From CAZJFH01 sp964545205 (GTDB taxonomy: Bacteria > Pseudomonadota > Alphaproteobacteria > Rhodospirillales > Magnetospirillaceae): 64,000 bases of DNA. The translations under genes and the position numbers were made by a program. The stretch spans positions 79,916-143,915 of the forward strand of contig CAZJFH010000001.1 in NCBI GenBank assembly GCA_964545205.1, read 5' to 3'. How positions within the stretch are numbered: the first letter of the stretch is position 1; each line of letters starts with the position of its first letter. A model generated the notes under the pieces. The model saw only the letters and a program-made list of their open reading frames with translations. It ran no database searches and was not told where the DNA came from. Below, in pieces: positions 1-10,708 of this stretch.

Positions 1-1
1 G

Positions 2-652
2 CGCGTCGACGTCGAGGATACCGGCATCGGCATCTCGCAGGACGAACTGGCGACGATTTTCGAGGAGTTCTACCAGGTCGGCAATCCGGAGCGCGACCGC
101 TCGCAGGGCCTCGGACTGGGGCTGGCGATCGTGCAGCGGCTGTCGCGGCTGCTCGGTCACCGCATCGACGTCCGCTCGCGGCTCGGACAGGGTTCGTGCT
201 TCACGATCAACCTGCCGCTCGTCGACAGGAGGACGAGCACCGAGGCGCCGCAGCCGATCCCGAACGCGGCGGCCGGCGGCAGCGGCCTGGTCCTGATCAT
301 CGACGACGAGATGATGCTGCGCGAGAGCCTGCGGCTGCTGATCGAGGGCTGGAAGTTCGAGACGGTGGTGGCGGCCAGCGGCGACGAGGCGGTCACGATG
401 CTGGACGGCCGCACGCCCGGCTTCATCATCGCCGACTACCGCTTGGCCGGCGGCGCGATCGGGACCGAGGCCGTGCGGCTCGTGCACGAGGCGGCCGGCC
501 GGCAGGTGCCGGCGGTGATCCTGACCGGCGACACGGCACCCGAGCGCATCGCCGAGGTCGAACGCAGCGGCTTCGCCATCCTGCACAAGCCGGTGCCGCC
601 GCCCGAGCTGCACCGCCTGCTCGCCGAGGCGGCGGTCTCGAACGCGGCTTGA
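2..652 (+). CDS. Hybrid sensor histidine kinase, C-terminal part (partial)
   Basis: The 5' end of the gene lies outside the window. The visible part begins inside a HATPase_c domain: an N/G1-like stretch (VEDTGIGIS), an F-box region (FEEFYQVGN) and the G2 loop (GLGLGLAIV) are all readable. About 60 residues later comes a complete receiver domain with the acidic pocket (IIDDE), the phosphoacceptor Asp in FIIADYRL, the conserved Thr in VILTGD and the Lys in HKPVPP. This is the usual end of a hybrid kinase that passes phosphate from its own His to an attached receiver Asp. The sensory input and the His box are not visible, so the signal is unknown. The reading frame is open from base 2 and ends in TGA. 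Confidence 0.9.
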   Translation, partial: RVDVEDTGIGISQDELATIFEEFYQVGNPERDRSQGLGLGLAIVQRLSRLLGHRIDVRSRLGQGSCFTINLPLVDRRTSTEAPQPIPNAAAGGSGLVLIIDDEMMLRESLRLLIEGWKFETVVAASGDEAVTMLDGRTPGFIIADYRLAGGAIGTEAVRLVHEAAGRQVPAVILTGDTAPERIAEVERSGFAILHKPVPPPELHRLLAEAAVSNAA

Positions 653-670
653 AGTCTCGGTTCCGCGGGA

Positions 671-1171
671 CTAGCCGCCTTCCGCGACCGCCTGCGGCTG
701 GCGCAGCGCCCGCGCCGCCTCCAGGTGTCGCGCGAACATCGGCGCCATCTCGGCGGCGAAGCGCCGCAGCGCCGGATGCTCGCCGTCTTCGGCATAGGCG
801 CGGTAGGCCGCGAGTTGTTGCTCGTGCGTCGTCACCATCGCCCGCAGGTAGATGTCGTCGAACGAACGGCCGTCGGTGCCGCGCAGTTCCTCCAGCCGCG
901 CCGCCATCTCGGGCCCGAGCCGCACCGGCATGTCGATGCCGGCGGCGGTGACGATCTCGATCAGCCGCTGGTTGAGCTGCGCGTGCTCGCGCATCATGCG
1001 CTGGGCGAAGGCGGCGACGTCGTCGCGCTCGGCCTTGGTGGTGGCGATTCGGCCGAGCTCGATCTCGGCGAGGCCGCCCTGGGCCGCGGTCGCGACGAAA
1101 TCTTCGGGCTGGCCGGCGGCGGCGCCGCAGGCGAGGAAGAATGCCGAGCATATGCCGATCAGGGCGCGCAT
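671..1171 (-). CDS. DUF4142 family exported protein
   Basis: A 166-residue protein with an N-terminal signal peptide (MRALIGICSAFFLACGAAAG) followed by one helical domain of the DUF4142 type (DFVATAAQGGLAEIELG, then FAQRMMREHAQLNQ). DUF4142 proteins have a ferritin-like helical-bundle fold, and their function is not established. The start at 1171 is chosen because it gives a proper signal peptide and has a GGAG element about 10 bases upstream; longer in-frame starts add a non-secretory leader. It converges on the kinase gene and diverges from the permease at 1270. It is probably periplasmic. Confidence 0.8.
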   Translation of the reverse strand: MRALIGICSAFFLACGAAAGQPEDFVATAAQGGLAEIELGRIATTKAERDDVAAFAQRMMREHAQLNQRLIEIVTAAGIDMPVRLGPEMAARLEELRGTDGRSFDDIYLRAMVTTHEQQLAAYRAYAEDGEHPALRRFAAEMAPMFARHLEAARALRQPQAVAEGG

Positions 1172-1269
1172 GTTCGCGATCTCCGCTGTGATCTCAGCAA
1201 AACGCCGTTGACGCGGCGCTGTTCTCGACGAAGCTTCGGGCAGCATCCGCCCTTTCGGGGAAGACACCC

Positions 1270-2559
1270 ATGCTGCAGCGCCTGTTCAAGCTGAAAGAAC
1301 ACGACACCACGGTCGGCACCGAACTCGCCGCCGGCGCCACCACCTTCCTGACCATGGCCTACATCATCTTCGTCAACCCGACGATGCTGGCCGAGACCGG
1401 GATGGACAAGGGCGCGGTGTTCGTCGCCACCTGCGTCGCGGCGGCGCTGGGCAGCCTGATCATGGGCCTGTACGCCAATTATCCCATCGCCCTGGCCCCC
1501 GGCATGGGCCTGAACGCCTACTTCACCTACGGCGTCGTGCTCGGCATGGGCTATTCCTGGCAGGTGGCGCTGGGCGCGGTGTTCATCTCGGGCGTGCTGT
1601 TCCTGCTGCTGGCCGTGACCCGGGTGCGCGAATACATCATCAACGCCATCCCGATGACGCTGAAGATGTCGATCTCGGCCGGAATCGGCCTGTTCCTCGG
1701 CATCATCGCGCTGCAGAACGCCGGCATCATCGTCGCCCATCCGGCGACGCTGGTCACCCTGGGCGACCTCGCCAACCCGGCGACGGTTCTGGCGGTGACC
1801 GGCTTCTTCGCCATGGTGGCGCTCGACTCGCGCGGCGTTCCCGGCGCCATCATGATCGCCATCCTCGGCACCGCGGTGGCCGGCATGGCCTTGGGGATCA
1901 GCGATTTCGGCGGCATCTTCTCGATGCCGCCGTCGATCGCGCCGACGCTGATGCAGATGGACGTCGTCGGGGCGATCGAGGTGGGCATCTATGCCATCAT
2001 CTTCGCCTTCCTGTTCGTCGACCTGTTCGACAACGCCGGCACGCTGATCGGCCTGTCGCACCGCGCCGGCCTGCTCGACGAGAAGGGCCGGCTGCCGCGC
2101 ATCGGCCGCGCCCTGGTGTCGGACAGTTTCGCGGCGATGTTCTCGGGCGTGCTCGGGACCTCGACGACGACCAGCTACATCGAGAGCGCCGCCGGCATCA
2201 AGGCCGGCGGCCGCACCGGCCTGACCGCGGTCACGGTGGCGGCGCTGTTTCTGCTGGCCCTGTTCATCGCCCCCCTGGCCGGCTCGATCCCCAACTACGC
2301 CACGGCGCCGGCGCTGTTGTTCGTCGCCTGCCTGATGTCGCGCGGCCTGGCCGAGATCGACTGGAACGACCTGACCGAGACGGTGCCGGGCGTGGTGACC
2401 GCGCTGGCGATGCCGCTGACCTTCTCGATCGCCCACGGCATCTCGTTCGGCTTCATCGCCTATGCCGGCATCAAGCTGCTGGCGGGGCGCTGGCGCGAGG
2501 TCCATCCGGCGGTGGCCGTGCTCGCCGCCGCCTTCGTGCTCAAGTACGCGTTCCTGTAA
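1270..2559 (+). CDS. NCS2-family purine permease (AzgA/PbuG-like)
   Basis: A 429-residue polytopic inner-membrane protein with about 12-14 hydrophobic segments. It carries the signatures of the AzgA/PbuG/YicO branch of NCS2 transporters: TTFLTMAYIIFVNP near residue 25, GMGLNAYFTYG near 79, FVDLFDNAGTLIG near 249 and a GTSTTTSYIESAAGI motif near 296. Proton-coupled uptake of adenine, guanine or hypoxanthine is the usual activity. Length is normal for the family. No purine riboswitch-like aptamer is evident in the short 5' region. The gene reads toward the acylase/GH3 genes, 69 bases away, but a functional link is not obvious. Confidence 0.88.
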   Translation: MLQRLFKLKEHDTTVGTELAAGATTFLTMAYIIFVNPTMLAETGMDKGAVFVATCVAAALGSLIMGLYANYPIALAPGMGLNAYFTYGVVLGMGYSWQVALGAVFISGVLFLLLAVTRVREYIINAIPMTLKMSISAGIGLFLGIIALQNAGIIVAHPATLVTLGDLANPATVLAVTGFFAMVALDSRGVPGAIMIAILGTAVAGMALGISDFGGIFSMPPSIAPTLMQMDVVGAIEVGIYAIIFAFLFVDLFDNAGTLIGLSHRAGLLDEKGRLPRIGRALVSDSFAAMFSGVLGTSTTTSYIESAAGIKAGGRTGLTAVTVAALFLLALFIAPLAGSIPNYATAPALLFVACLMSRGLAEIDWNDLTETVPGVVTALAMPLTFSIAHGISFGFIAYAGIKLLAGRWREVHPAVAVLAAAFVLKYAFL

Positions 2560-2628
2560 GGCACGGCGGAACCTCCGCCGCGTCGCCGGGTTCCTGAAGG
2601 CGAGGGATCCAACGACGAGCGGAGCCGC

Positions 2629-4875
2629 ATGCCTTCCTTCCGCACCATCGCCGGTTTCGGCGCCCTGGCCGCCAGCATCGCCGCGCGCGGCCGGCGGCGG
2701 AGCAAGCCGCGCAGCCTCGACGAGCGCCTGGCGATGGTGCCGACCCGGGGCTTGCCGGTCGACTCGGCGGTGGTGATGCGCTGGAACGACCAGATGGTGC
2801 CCTTCGTGCAGGCCGCCTCGGACCGCGACGCCGCCGTCGCGCTCGGCGTCGCGCACGCGCATCTGCGGCTGGCGCAGATGGAGATCATGCGGCGCATCGC
2901 CCATGGCCGTCTGTCCGAGAGCGTCGGCCCGGCGGCGATCGACCTCGACCACGTCCTGCGCTGCCTCGACCTGGGCCGCGCGGTGCCGGCGATCGAGGCC
3001 GGAATGCCCGACGAGACGCGGGTCTGGATGCAGGGCTTCGCCGACGGCGTCAACCACGTGATCGCCGAGACCGACGAGTTGCCCGAGGACCTGCGCCTGC
3101 TCGGCCTGAAGCCCGAGCCGTGGACGCTGACCGACCTGGTGCGCATCGGCCGGCTGGCGGGCCTGGACTTCACCTGGAAGGTGTGGCGCAAGCTGTTCCG
3201 CCTGCGCGGGCGCGCCGACTGGCTGCGGCAGTGGCAGCGGCTGACCGCCCAGGCCGGGGCGCCGCTGCCCAGCCTCAGCGGCGGCGACGGCGACCTGCTG
3301 TTCGGCTTCAGCCGCCACGGCAGCAACTCGGTCGCGGTCGGCGCCAGGCGCACCGGCGGCGGCGCGATGATCGCTTCCGATCCGCATCTCAACGTGGTGC
3401 TGCCCAATCTGTGGCTGATCGCCGGCGTCGACTGCCCCGGCTACAACGTGGTCGGGTTCATGGTGCCCGGCATCCCGGCCTGGGCGCTCGGCCGCAATCC
3501 AGACATCGCCTGGGGCGGCACCAGCCTGCACGCCGCCTCCAGCGAGCTGTTCGACGTCTCCGACCTGCCGGCCGACGAGATCGAGCACCGGCGCGAGACC
3601 ATCCGGGTGCGCTGGTGGAAGGACGTCGAGATCACGGTCCGCGAGACCGCCTACGGCCCGATCGTCTCGGACGCGCCGCTGCTCGGCACGCCGCCGGAGG
3701 CGCCGCTGGCGCTGCACTGGGTCGGGCACACGCCGACCGACGAGGTCACCGCGCTCTTGCGCATGAACCGGGCCCGCGACTGGGGCGAGTTCCGCGAGGC
3801 GCTGGACGGTTTCGGCATCCCGGCCCAGAACATGGTCTATGCCGACGCCAGAGGCCGGGTCGGCCAGATCATGGCCGCCAAGCTGCCGCGGCGGCCGCGC
3901 GAGATTCCCGACGACATGGTGGTGCCGCGCAGCGCCCGCAGCCACTGGGAGAGCTTTTGCGGCGCCAAGGAGCTGCCGGCGGTGTTCGACCCGGCCGAGG
4001 GCTTCGTCGCCTCGGCCAACAACCGCCCCGAACACCGGCCCGAGGTCGCCGTGAGCTGGTTCTTCGCCCCGGACGACCGGGTGCGGCGGCTGGCGATGCT
4101 GATCACCGGCGCCGGGACGGTGACGGCGGACACGCTCAAGGCCCTGCAGCGCGACGTGGTGATGCCGGGTGCCCTGGCGATCCGCGACGCGCTGCTGGCG
4201 ATCGCCGAGAACCGCGGCCTGCGCACCAACGATCCGGCGATCAAGCGCCTGTTCGCGGCGCTGGACGGCTGGGACGGCGGCTACGAGGCCGATTCCGCCG
4301 GCGCGCTGGCCTTCGAGCTGCTGCTCTACCATTTCGTCCACGCGCTGCACGGCGACGAGGAGATCGCGGTCTACGCCGCCTCGTGGGAGCCCTGGGCGCT
4401 GCTGCGCGAAGACCTCGACACCGTGCCGCCCGACCAGCAGGGCAAGGCGCTGGCCCAGGCCCTGGTCGCCGCCGCCGCCGGGCTCGAGCGGTACGGCAAC
4501 TGGGGCTCGCTGCACCGGCTGCGCCTCAACCACGTCCTCGGCGCGGCGCCGGTGGTCGGCGCCCGCTACCGCTTCGCCGACATCGCCTCGCCGGGCGGCA
4601 ACGAAACCGTGATGAAGGCCGCGCACGGCTTCTCCGGCGAACGCCACGCCGTGCGCATGGGCGCGGTGGCGCGGCACGTCTCCGACCTCGCCGATGCCGA
4701 CGCCAACTGGTTCTGCCTGCTCGGCGGCCAGGACGGCTGGATCGGCAGCGCCGCCTTCATCGACCAGCTCCAGCGCTGGCGGCGCGGCGAATACGTGCAG
4801 GTGCCCCTGCGCTGGCAGACGGTGCGCACCCATTTCCGCCATCGCATGGAACTGCAGCCGCGAGGCAAGCCATGA
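2629..4875 (+). CDS. Penicillin acylase family Ntn hydrolase
   Basis: A 748-residue member of the penicillin acylase family, which hydrolyses amide bonds of N-acylated substrates (beta-lactams, acyl-homoserine lactones, N-acyl amino acids). The precursor normally cleaves itself to expose an N-terminal Ser on the beta chain. The expected site is RHGSNSVAVG, with Gly231/Ser232 as cleavage site and nucleophile. The later SANNRPEH motif supplies the conserved Asn near 464, and ASDPHL the metal/structural region. No clear signal peptide is seen: the N-terminus has a short hydrophobic stretch followed by a basic run (RGRRRSKPR), so export is uncertain. The stop overlaps the GH3 start (ATGA at 4872-4875), so the two are probably translated together. 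Substrate unknown. Confidence 0.87.
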   Translation: MPSFRTIAGFGALAASIAARGRRRSKPRSLDERLAMVPTRGLPVDSAVVMRWNDQMVPFVQAASDRDAAVALGVAHAHLRLAQMEIMRRIAHGRLSESVGPAAIDLDHVLRCLDLGRAVPAIEAGMPDETRVWMQGFADGVNHVIAETDELPEDLRLLGLKPEPWTLTDLVRIGRLAGLDFTWKVWRKLFRLRGRADWLRQWQRLTAQAGAPLPSLSGGDGDLLFGFSRHGSNSVAVGARRTGGGAMIASDPHLNVVLPNLWLIAGVDCPGYNVVGFMVPGIPAWALGRNPDIAWGGTSLHAASSELFDVSDLPADEIEHRRETIRVRWWKDVEITVRETAYGPIVSDAPLLGTPPEAPLALHWVGHTPTDEVTALLRMNRARDWGEFREALDGFGIPAQNMVYADARGRVGQIMAAKLPRRPREIPDDMVVPRSARSHWESFCGAKELPAVFDPAEGFVASANNRPEHRPEVAVSWFFAPDDRVRRLAMLITGAGTVTADTLKALQRDVVMPGALAIRDALLAIAENRGLRTNDPAIKRLFAALDGWDGGYEADSAGALAFELLLYHFVHALHGDEEIAVYAASWEPWALLREDLDTVPPDQQGKALAQALVAAAAGLERYGNWGSLHRLRLNHVLGAAPVVGARYRFADIASPGGNETVMKAAHGFSGERHAVRMGAVARHVSDLADADANWFCLLGGQDGWIGSAAFIDQLQRWRRGEYVQVPLRWQTVRTHFRHRMELQPRGKP

Positions 4876-6389
4876 TCGACGCCACGCCGCTGCTGCGCCT
4901 CTACGCCGACCGCCGCGCCCGTCGTCTTGCCGCGATGGATGCCGTCGAGGCCCAGCAGCATCAGCTCCTCGGGCTGGTGCGCGAGGCCAGGGACACCCGC
5001 TTCGGCCGCGACCACGATTTCGACGGCGTCTGGACGGTCGAGGACTTCCAGGAGCGGGTGCCGCTGCGCCGCTGGGAGGATTTCTGGCGCGACTACTGGC
5101 GGCACGATTTCCCGACGCTGGAGAACGTCACCTGGCCCGGGCGCATCCCCTATTTCGCCGTGACCTCGGGCACCACCGCCGGCGCCACCAAGCACATCCC
5201 GGTGTCGAAGGCGATGGTCGCCTCGAACCGCAAGGCGGCGCTCGACGTGCTGGCGTTCCATCTGCAGGCGCGGCCGAAGAGCCGGGTCTGGGGCGGTCCC
5301 AACTTCATGCTCGGCGGCTCGACGCGGCTGGAGGAACTGGCGCCCGGCATCCTGGCCGGCGACCTGTCGGGCATCGCCGCGCGCGAGGTGCCGCGCTGGG
5401 CGCGCCCGTTCTACTTCCCGCCGGGCAAACTGGCCGAGATCACCGATTGGGAGGAGAAGGTGCGCGTCCTCGGCCGCGCCGCGCTCGACGCCGACATCCG
5501 CAACATCAGCGGCACCGCGAGCTGGCTGCTGCTGTTCTTCGAGCATCTGCGCGAGGTCAGCAAGGGCGGCCGCCTCGTCGACTGGTGGCCGAATCTTGAA
5601 CTGGTGGTCCATGGCGGCGTCAACTTCGCGCCCTATCGCGCCCGGTTCGAGCGCCTGCTCGAAGGCTCGCATGCCGAACTGCGCGAGGTCTATCCGGCCA
5701 GCGAAGGCTTCCTCGCCGCCGCCGACCGCGGCACCGGCGAGGGCCTGCGGCTGATGGCCGACATCGGCATCTTCTACGAATTCGTCCCCGTCGAGGAGCT
5801 GGACTCGCCCAACCCGCGTCGGCACTGGCTGAGGACCGTTCAGCCCGGCGTCAACTACGCCGTGGTGATGAGCACCTGCGCCGGGCTGTGGGCCCACGTC
5901 CTCGGCGACACGGTGCGCTTCGTCGACACGGCGCCGCCGCGGCTGCTGGTCACCGGCCGGACCTCGTACATGCTCTCGGCCTTCGGCGAGCACCTGATCG
6001 GCGAGGAGATCGAACAGGCGGTCACCACCGCCGCCGAGGCGATCGGCGCCGAGCTCGTCGACTATTCGGTCGGCGCGGTGTTCCCCGAGGACGCGCCGGC
6101 CGGCCACCTCTACATCGTCGAGTTCGCCGGCGGCCCGCCGCCGCCGGAACGCCTGCGCGCCTTCGCCGAGGCCGTCGACGCCAGGCTGTGCGCGCTCAAT
6201 GACGACTACCGCGCCCACCGCGCCGGCGACTTCGGCATGGCCGCACCGCGCGTCCAGGCGGTGGCGAGCGGCGTCTTCGCCGAGTGGATGGCCTCGCGCG
6301 GCAAGCTCGGCGGCCAGAACAAGGTGCCGCGGGTGATCACCGACGAGGCGCTGTTCCGTGCCTTGCGCGAGTTCCCCGATCGACGCTGA
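4872..6389 (+). CDS. GH3 family acyl-adenylate-forming protein
   Basis: A 505-residue protein with the layout of the GH3 (auxin-responsive) family. Plant members join amino acids to carboxylic acids such as indole acetate or jasmonate through an acyl-AMP intermediate. Visible motifs are the phosphate-binding loop TSGTTAGATKHIP (residues 98-110), LELVVHGGVNFAPY, YPASEGF (274-280, matching the family YxxSE motif) and a C-terminal GRTSYMLSAFGEHL hinge region. Bacterial homologues exist, but their substrates are mostly unknown. It overlaps the upstream Ntn acylase by 4 bases, which suggests a shared pathway: one enzyme would make an amide, the other would cut one. That link is inference. Confidence 0.85.
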   Translation: MIDATPLLRLYADRRARRLAAMDAVEAQQHQLLGLVREARDTRFGRDHDFDGVWTVEDFQERVPLRRWEDFWRDYWRHDFPTLENVTWPGRIPYFAVTSGTTAGATKHIPVSKAMVASNRKAALDVLAFHLQARPKSRVWGGPNFMLGGSTRLEELAPGILAGDLSGIAAREVPRWARPFYFPPGKLAEITDWEEKVRVLGRAALDADIRNISGTASWLLLFFEHLREVSKGGRLVDWWPNLELVVHGGVNFAPYRARFERLLEGSHAELREVYPASEGFLAAADRGTGEGLRLMADIGIFYEFVPVEELDSPNPRRHWLRTVQPGVNYAVVMSTCAGLWAHVLGDTVRFVDTAPPRLLVTGRTSYMLSAFGEHLIGEEIEQAVTTAAEAIGAELVDYSVGAVFPEDAPAGHLYIVEFAGGPPPPERLRAFAEAVDARLCALNDDYRAHRAGDFGMAAPRVQAVASGVFAEWMASRGKLGGQNKVPRVITDEALFRALREFPDRR

Positions 6390-6428
6390 GGAACATTCGG
6401 CCGGGGTAGTGGTTTCTTCTGGCGGAGC

Positions 6429-6446
6429 GCGCGTCTCCAGACGCGC
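6429..6446. repeat. Short palindrome, GCGCGTCT-cc-AGACGCGC
   Basis: A perfect 8-bp inverted repeat with a 2-base centre lies between the GH3 and hydrolase genes. A near copy (GCGGGTCT-cc-AGACCCGC) lies at 33139-33156. Both are preceded by GAGC and share the core GTCTCCAGAC, so they look like copies of one small intergenic element. Confidence 0.5.
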
Positions 6447-6465
6447 AGTTCTTGCGGATGAACTC

Positions 6466-6471
6466 AGGAGG
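6466..6471 (+). promoter_or_regulatory. Ribosome binding site fixing a TTG start
   Basis: A perfect AGGAGG lies 7 bases before TTG at 6479. Two in-frame ATG codons (6452 and 6458) lie upstream of this element and have no such signal, so the site argues for the TTG start of the hydrolase gene. Confidence 0.7.
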
Positions 6472-6478
6472 ACCGCCC

Positions 6479-7429
6479 TTGCCGGAAGTCAATTTCCCGA
6501 CCTGGAGCCCGTTCACGCTGGCCGACATGCGGGACCCGAAGGTGCGCGCGCGCCGCGTCGACGGCCGTGGATTCCTGCATGTGCCCGCGAACGCCTCGGG
6601 ACCGCTGCCGGCGGTCGTGGTGATGGAGGGTCTGGGCGGGCTCAAAGGGCCGCGCGAATGCGCCTACGGCCCGAAGCTGGCGGCCGAGGGCTTCGTGGCG
6701 CTGGTGGTCGACAGCTTCGGCCCGCGCGGCGTCGCCAAGATGCCCGACAACCTCCGCGCCCTGAAGGTGACCGAGGCGATGATGCTGGCCGACGCCTTCG
6801 CGGCCCTGCGCTTCCTCGCCGAGCACCCGGCCGTCGATGCCGGCGCGGTCTCGGTGATGGGCTTTTCCTACGGCGGCATGATCTCGGTGCTGTGCGCCTA
6901 CGAGCAGATCCGGCGCACCTTCGTCGACGACGACCTGCGTTTTTCCAGCCACGTCTCCTATTACGGCTCCAGCGTGCCGCGGCTCGACGATCCCACCGCC
7001 ACGGGAGCGCCGGTGCTGATGTTCCTGGGCGAACTCGACGGCAACGTCTCGATGGAGCGCAGCCGCCAGATCGCCGCCGACCTCACCGGCGGCGGCGCCC
7101 GGGTCGAGCTGCGGGTGTTCCCCGGCGTCTATCACCAGTGGAACGGCGGCGACGCCGAACGGCGCTTCGTGCGCTTCGGCATCGGCGAGTGCTGCATGCG
7201 CGTCGACCGCGACGGCAACATCCGCGACGAGCGCACCGGCTTGAGGGTGCACGGACCGGTCACCCGCTCGCTGGCGATCGTCTCGGGGGTGAGCGCGAAG
7301 GGCTTCTACATCCAGAAGAACAACGCGGTGACCGCCGAGTCCGACGCCGCCGCCTACGCCTTCATGCGCGACGCCGCGCGCCAGCCGACGCGCGAACCCC
7401 AGCCCCGCCACGCCGCCGGGCGCCGCTGA
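6479..7429 (+). CDS. Dienelactone hydrolase family protein
   Basis: A 316-residue alpha/beta hydrolase of the dienelactone hydrolase group. The nucleophile elbow is GFSYGG, giving Ser130 where classical dienelactone hydrolase has Cys. The acid is Asp187 (ELDGN) and the base His219 (YHQWNG). An oxyanion-region VVVMEGLGG lies near the start. The C-terminus carries an extra stretch of about 80 residues with an RFGIGECCMRVD segment not typical of small DLH proteins. A TTG start at 6479 is preferred because of the AGGAGG 7 bases upstream. It follows the GH3 gene by 89 bases on the same strand and may hydrolyse an ester or lactone in the same unknown pathway. Confidence 0.78.
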   Translation: MPEVNFPTWSPFTLADMRDPKVRARRVDGRGFLHVPANASGPLPAVVVMEGLGGLKGPRECAYGPKLAAEGFVALVVDSFGPRGVAKMPDNLRALKVTEAMMLADAFAALRFLAEHPAVDAGAVSVMGFSYGGMISVLCAYEQIRRTFVDDDLRFSSHVSYYGSSVPRLDDPTATGAPVLMFLGELDGNVSMERSRQIAADLTGGGARVELRVFPGVYHQWNGGDAERRFVRFGIGECCMRVDRDGNIRDERTGLRVHGPVTRSLAIVSGVSAKGFYIQKNNAVTAESDAAAYAFMRDAARQPTREPQPRHAAGRR

Positions 7430-7492
7430 CGCATGCACCCGCCGCAACCCACCCATTGGCCGCTAGGGGGATACGCGCGCGGCCGGGGAGCG

Positions 7493-7638
7493 TAGAATCA
7501 TGAATGCGAGAGGGTTCCCCTTCCCTTCGCCCGCGCGCCGTCGGCGGGGTCCGCCGCCCTCCCCCCTTGGGACGGACCGACGACGGCACCTTTTCTCCTC
7601 CCTAACTCGAGCCGGGCGCCCCCGCCCGGTTCTTTTTT
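7493..7638 (+). ncRNA. Possible structured small RNA or 3' leader
   Basis: No convincing gene fills this stretch. It starts with a TAGAAT box at 7493-7498, although no good -35 is visible. It then holds a long-range stem GCCGTCG (7537-7543) with CGACGGC (7581-7587), and inside it GGTCCG (7548-7553) pairs with CGGACC (7573-7578). It ends with the intrinsic terminator at 7612-7638. This may be a free-standing small RNA or only the 3' tail of the hydrolase transcript. It does not resemble 4.5S, 6S or RNase P RNA by eye. Confidence 0.3.
7612..7638 (+). terminator. Intrinsic terminator, plus strand
   Basis: A stem CCGGGC (7612-7617) with GCCCGG (7624-7629) around a GCCCCC loop is followed directly by TTCTTTTTTG. 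This is a standard rho-independent terminator for transcripts coming from the hydrolase gene or from a small RNA in the gap. Confidence 0.65.
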
Positions 7639-7720
7639 GTTCGGGACCAGACCGTCGCCCCCGGCGACACGTCCGGCATGCCAATTTGCAGAACTTGACG
7701 CACGGAACTCTTCCTCCTCT

Positions 7721-7853
7721 CCCTCTCCCGCCTGCGGGAGAGGGGCGGGGTGAGGGTGTCTTACGGCCGAAGGCCGGATGTGAGCCAGGCGCCGCTCCCC
7801 TCACCCTCCCAGCCTTCGGCTGGGCCCCTCCCTCTCCCGCAGGCGGGAGAGGG
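7721..7853. repeat. Compound CCCTCTCCC/GGGAGAGGG intergenic repeat
   Basis: The element begins with hairpin CCCTCTCCCGC/GCGGGAGAGGG (7721-7744) and ends with a matching hairpin (7830-7853). Inside are GGGGTGAGGG (7747-7756), its complement CCCCTCACCC (7797-7806) and a small AGCC-TTC-GGCT hairpin. About 31 bases around CCCAGCCTTCGGCTGGG are identical to the copy at 14290-14418. It is of a type dispersed between genes in many alphaproteobacteria, and it separates the plus-strand terminator from the secA terminator. Confidence 0.75.
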
Positions 7854-7871
7854 TCGGTTACGCCTCCCCGC

Positions 7872-7899
7872 AAAAAAGGGGCCCCCGCGGGGGCCCCTT
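7872..7899 (-). terminator. secA intrinsic terminator
   Basis: A perfect 11-bp stem AAGGGGCCCCC/GGGGGCCCCTT (7876-7899) with a GC centre is followed, reading on the minus strand, by TTTTTT (complement of 7872-7877). It sits just 3' of the secA stop codon at 7907. Confidence 0.85.
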
Positions 7900-7906
7900 C
7901 GTCGCC

Positions 7907-10603
<2,697 letters not shown>

Positions 10604-10664
10604 AAGGGAAACCTCGAATTGAGATGCCGGCCAGACGCCGGCAAGGCCTTTTTGCGCGGTCACA

Positions 10665-10693
10665 GAGATAGAGTCCGGCCGTCATTCTGTCAA
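10665..10693 (-). promoter_or_regulatory. Probable sigma-70-type promoter of secA
   Basis: Reading the minus strand, a perfect TTGACA (complement of 10688-10693) is followed after exactly 17 bases by TATCTC (complement of 10665-10670). Transcription would start about 50-55 bases before the secA ATG. The -35 is perfect, but the -10 matches the consensus only in its first three bases. Confidence 0.5.
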
Positions 10694-10708
10694 CGACGGC
10701 ACTGGTCC

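Noticed and set aside
1159..4842. A 1227-codon minus-strand open frame
   Set aside because: It is antisense to the permease and the Ntn acylase, rich in Gln, His, Arg and Gly, with no domain. In DNA this GC-rich, such long shadow frames are expected; others occur opposite secA (7922-12058) and the c-di-GMP run (49680-53093).
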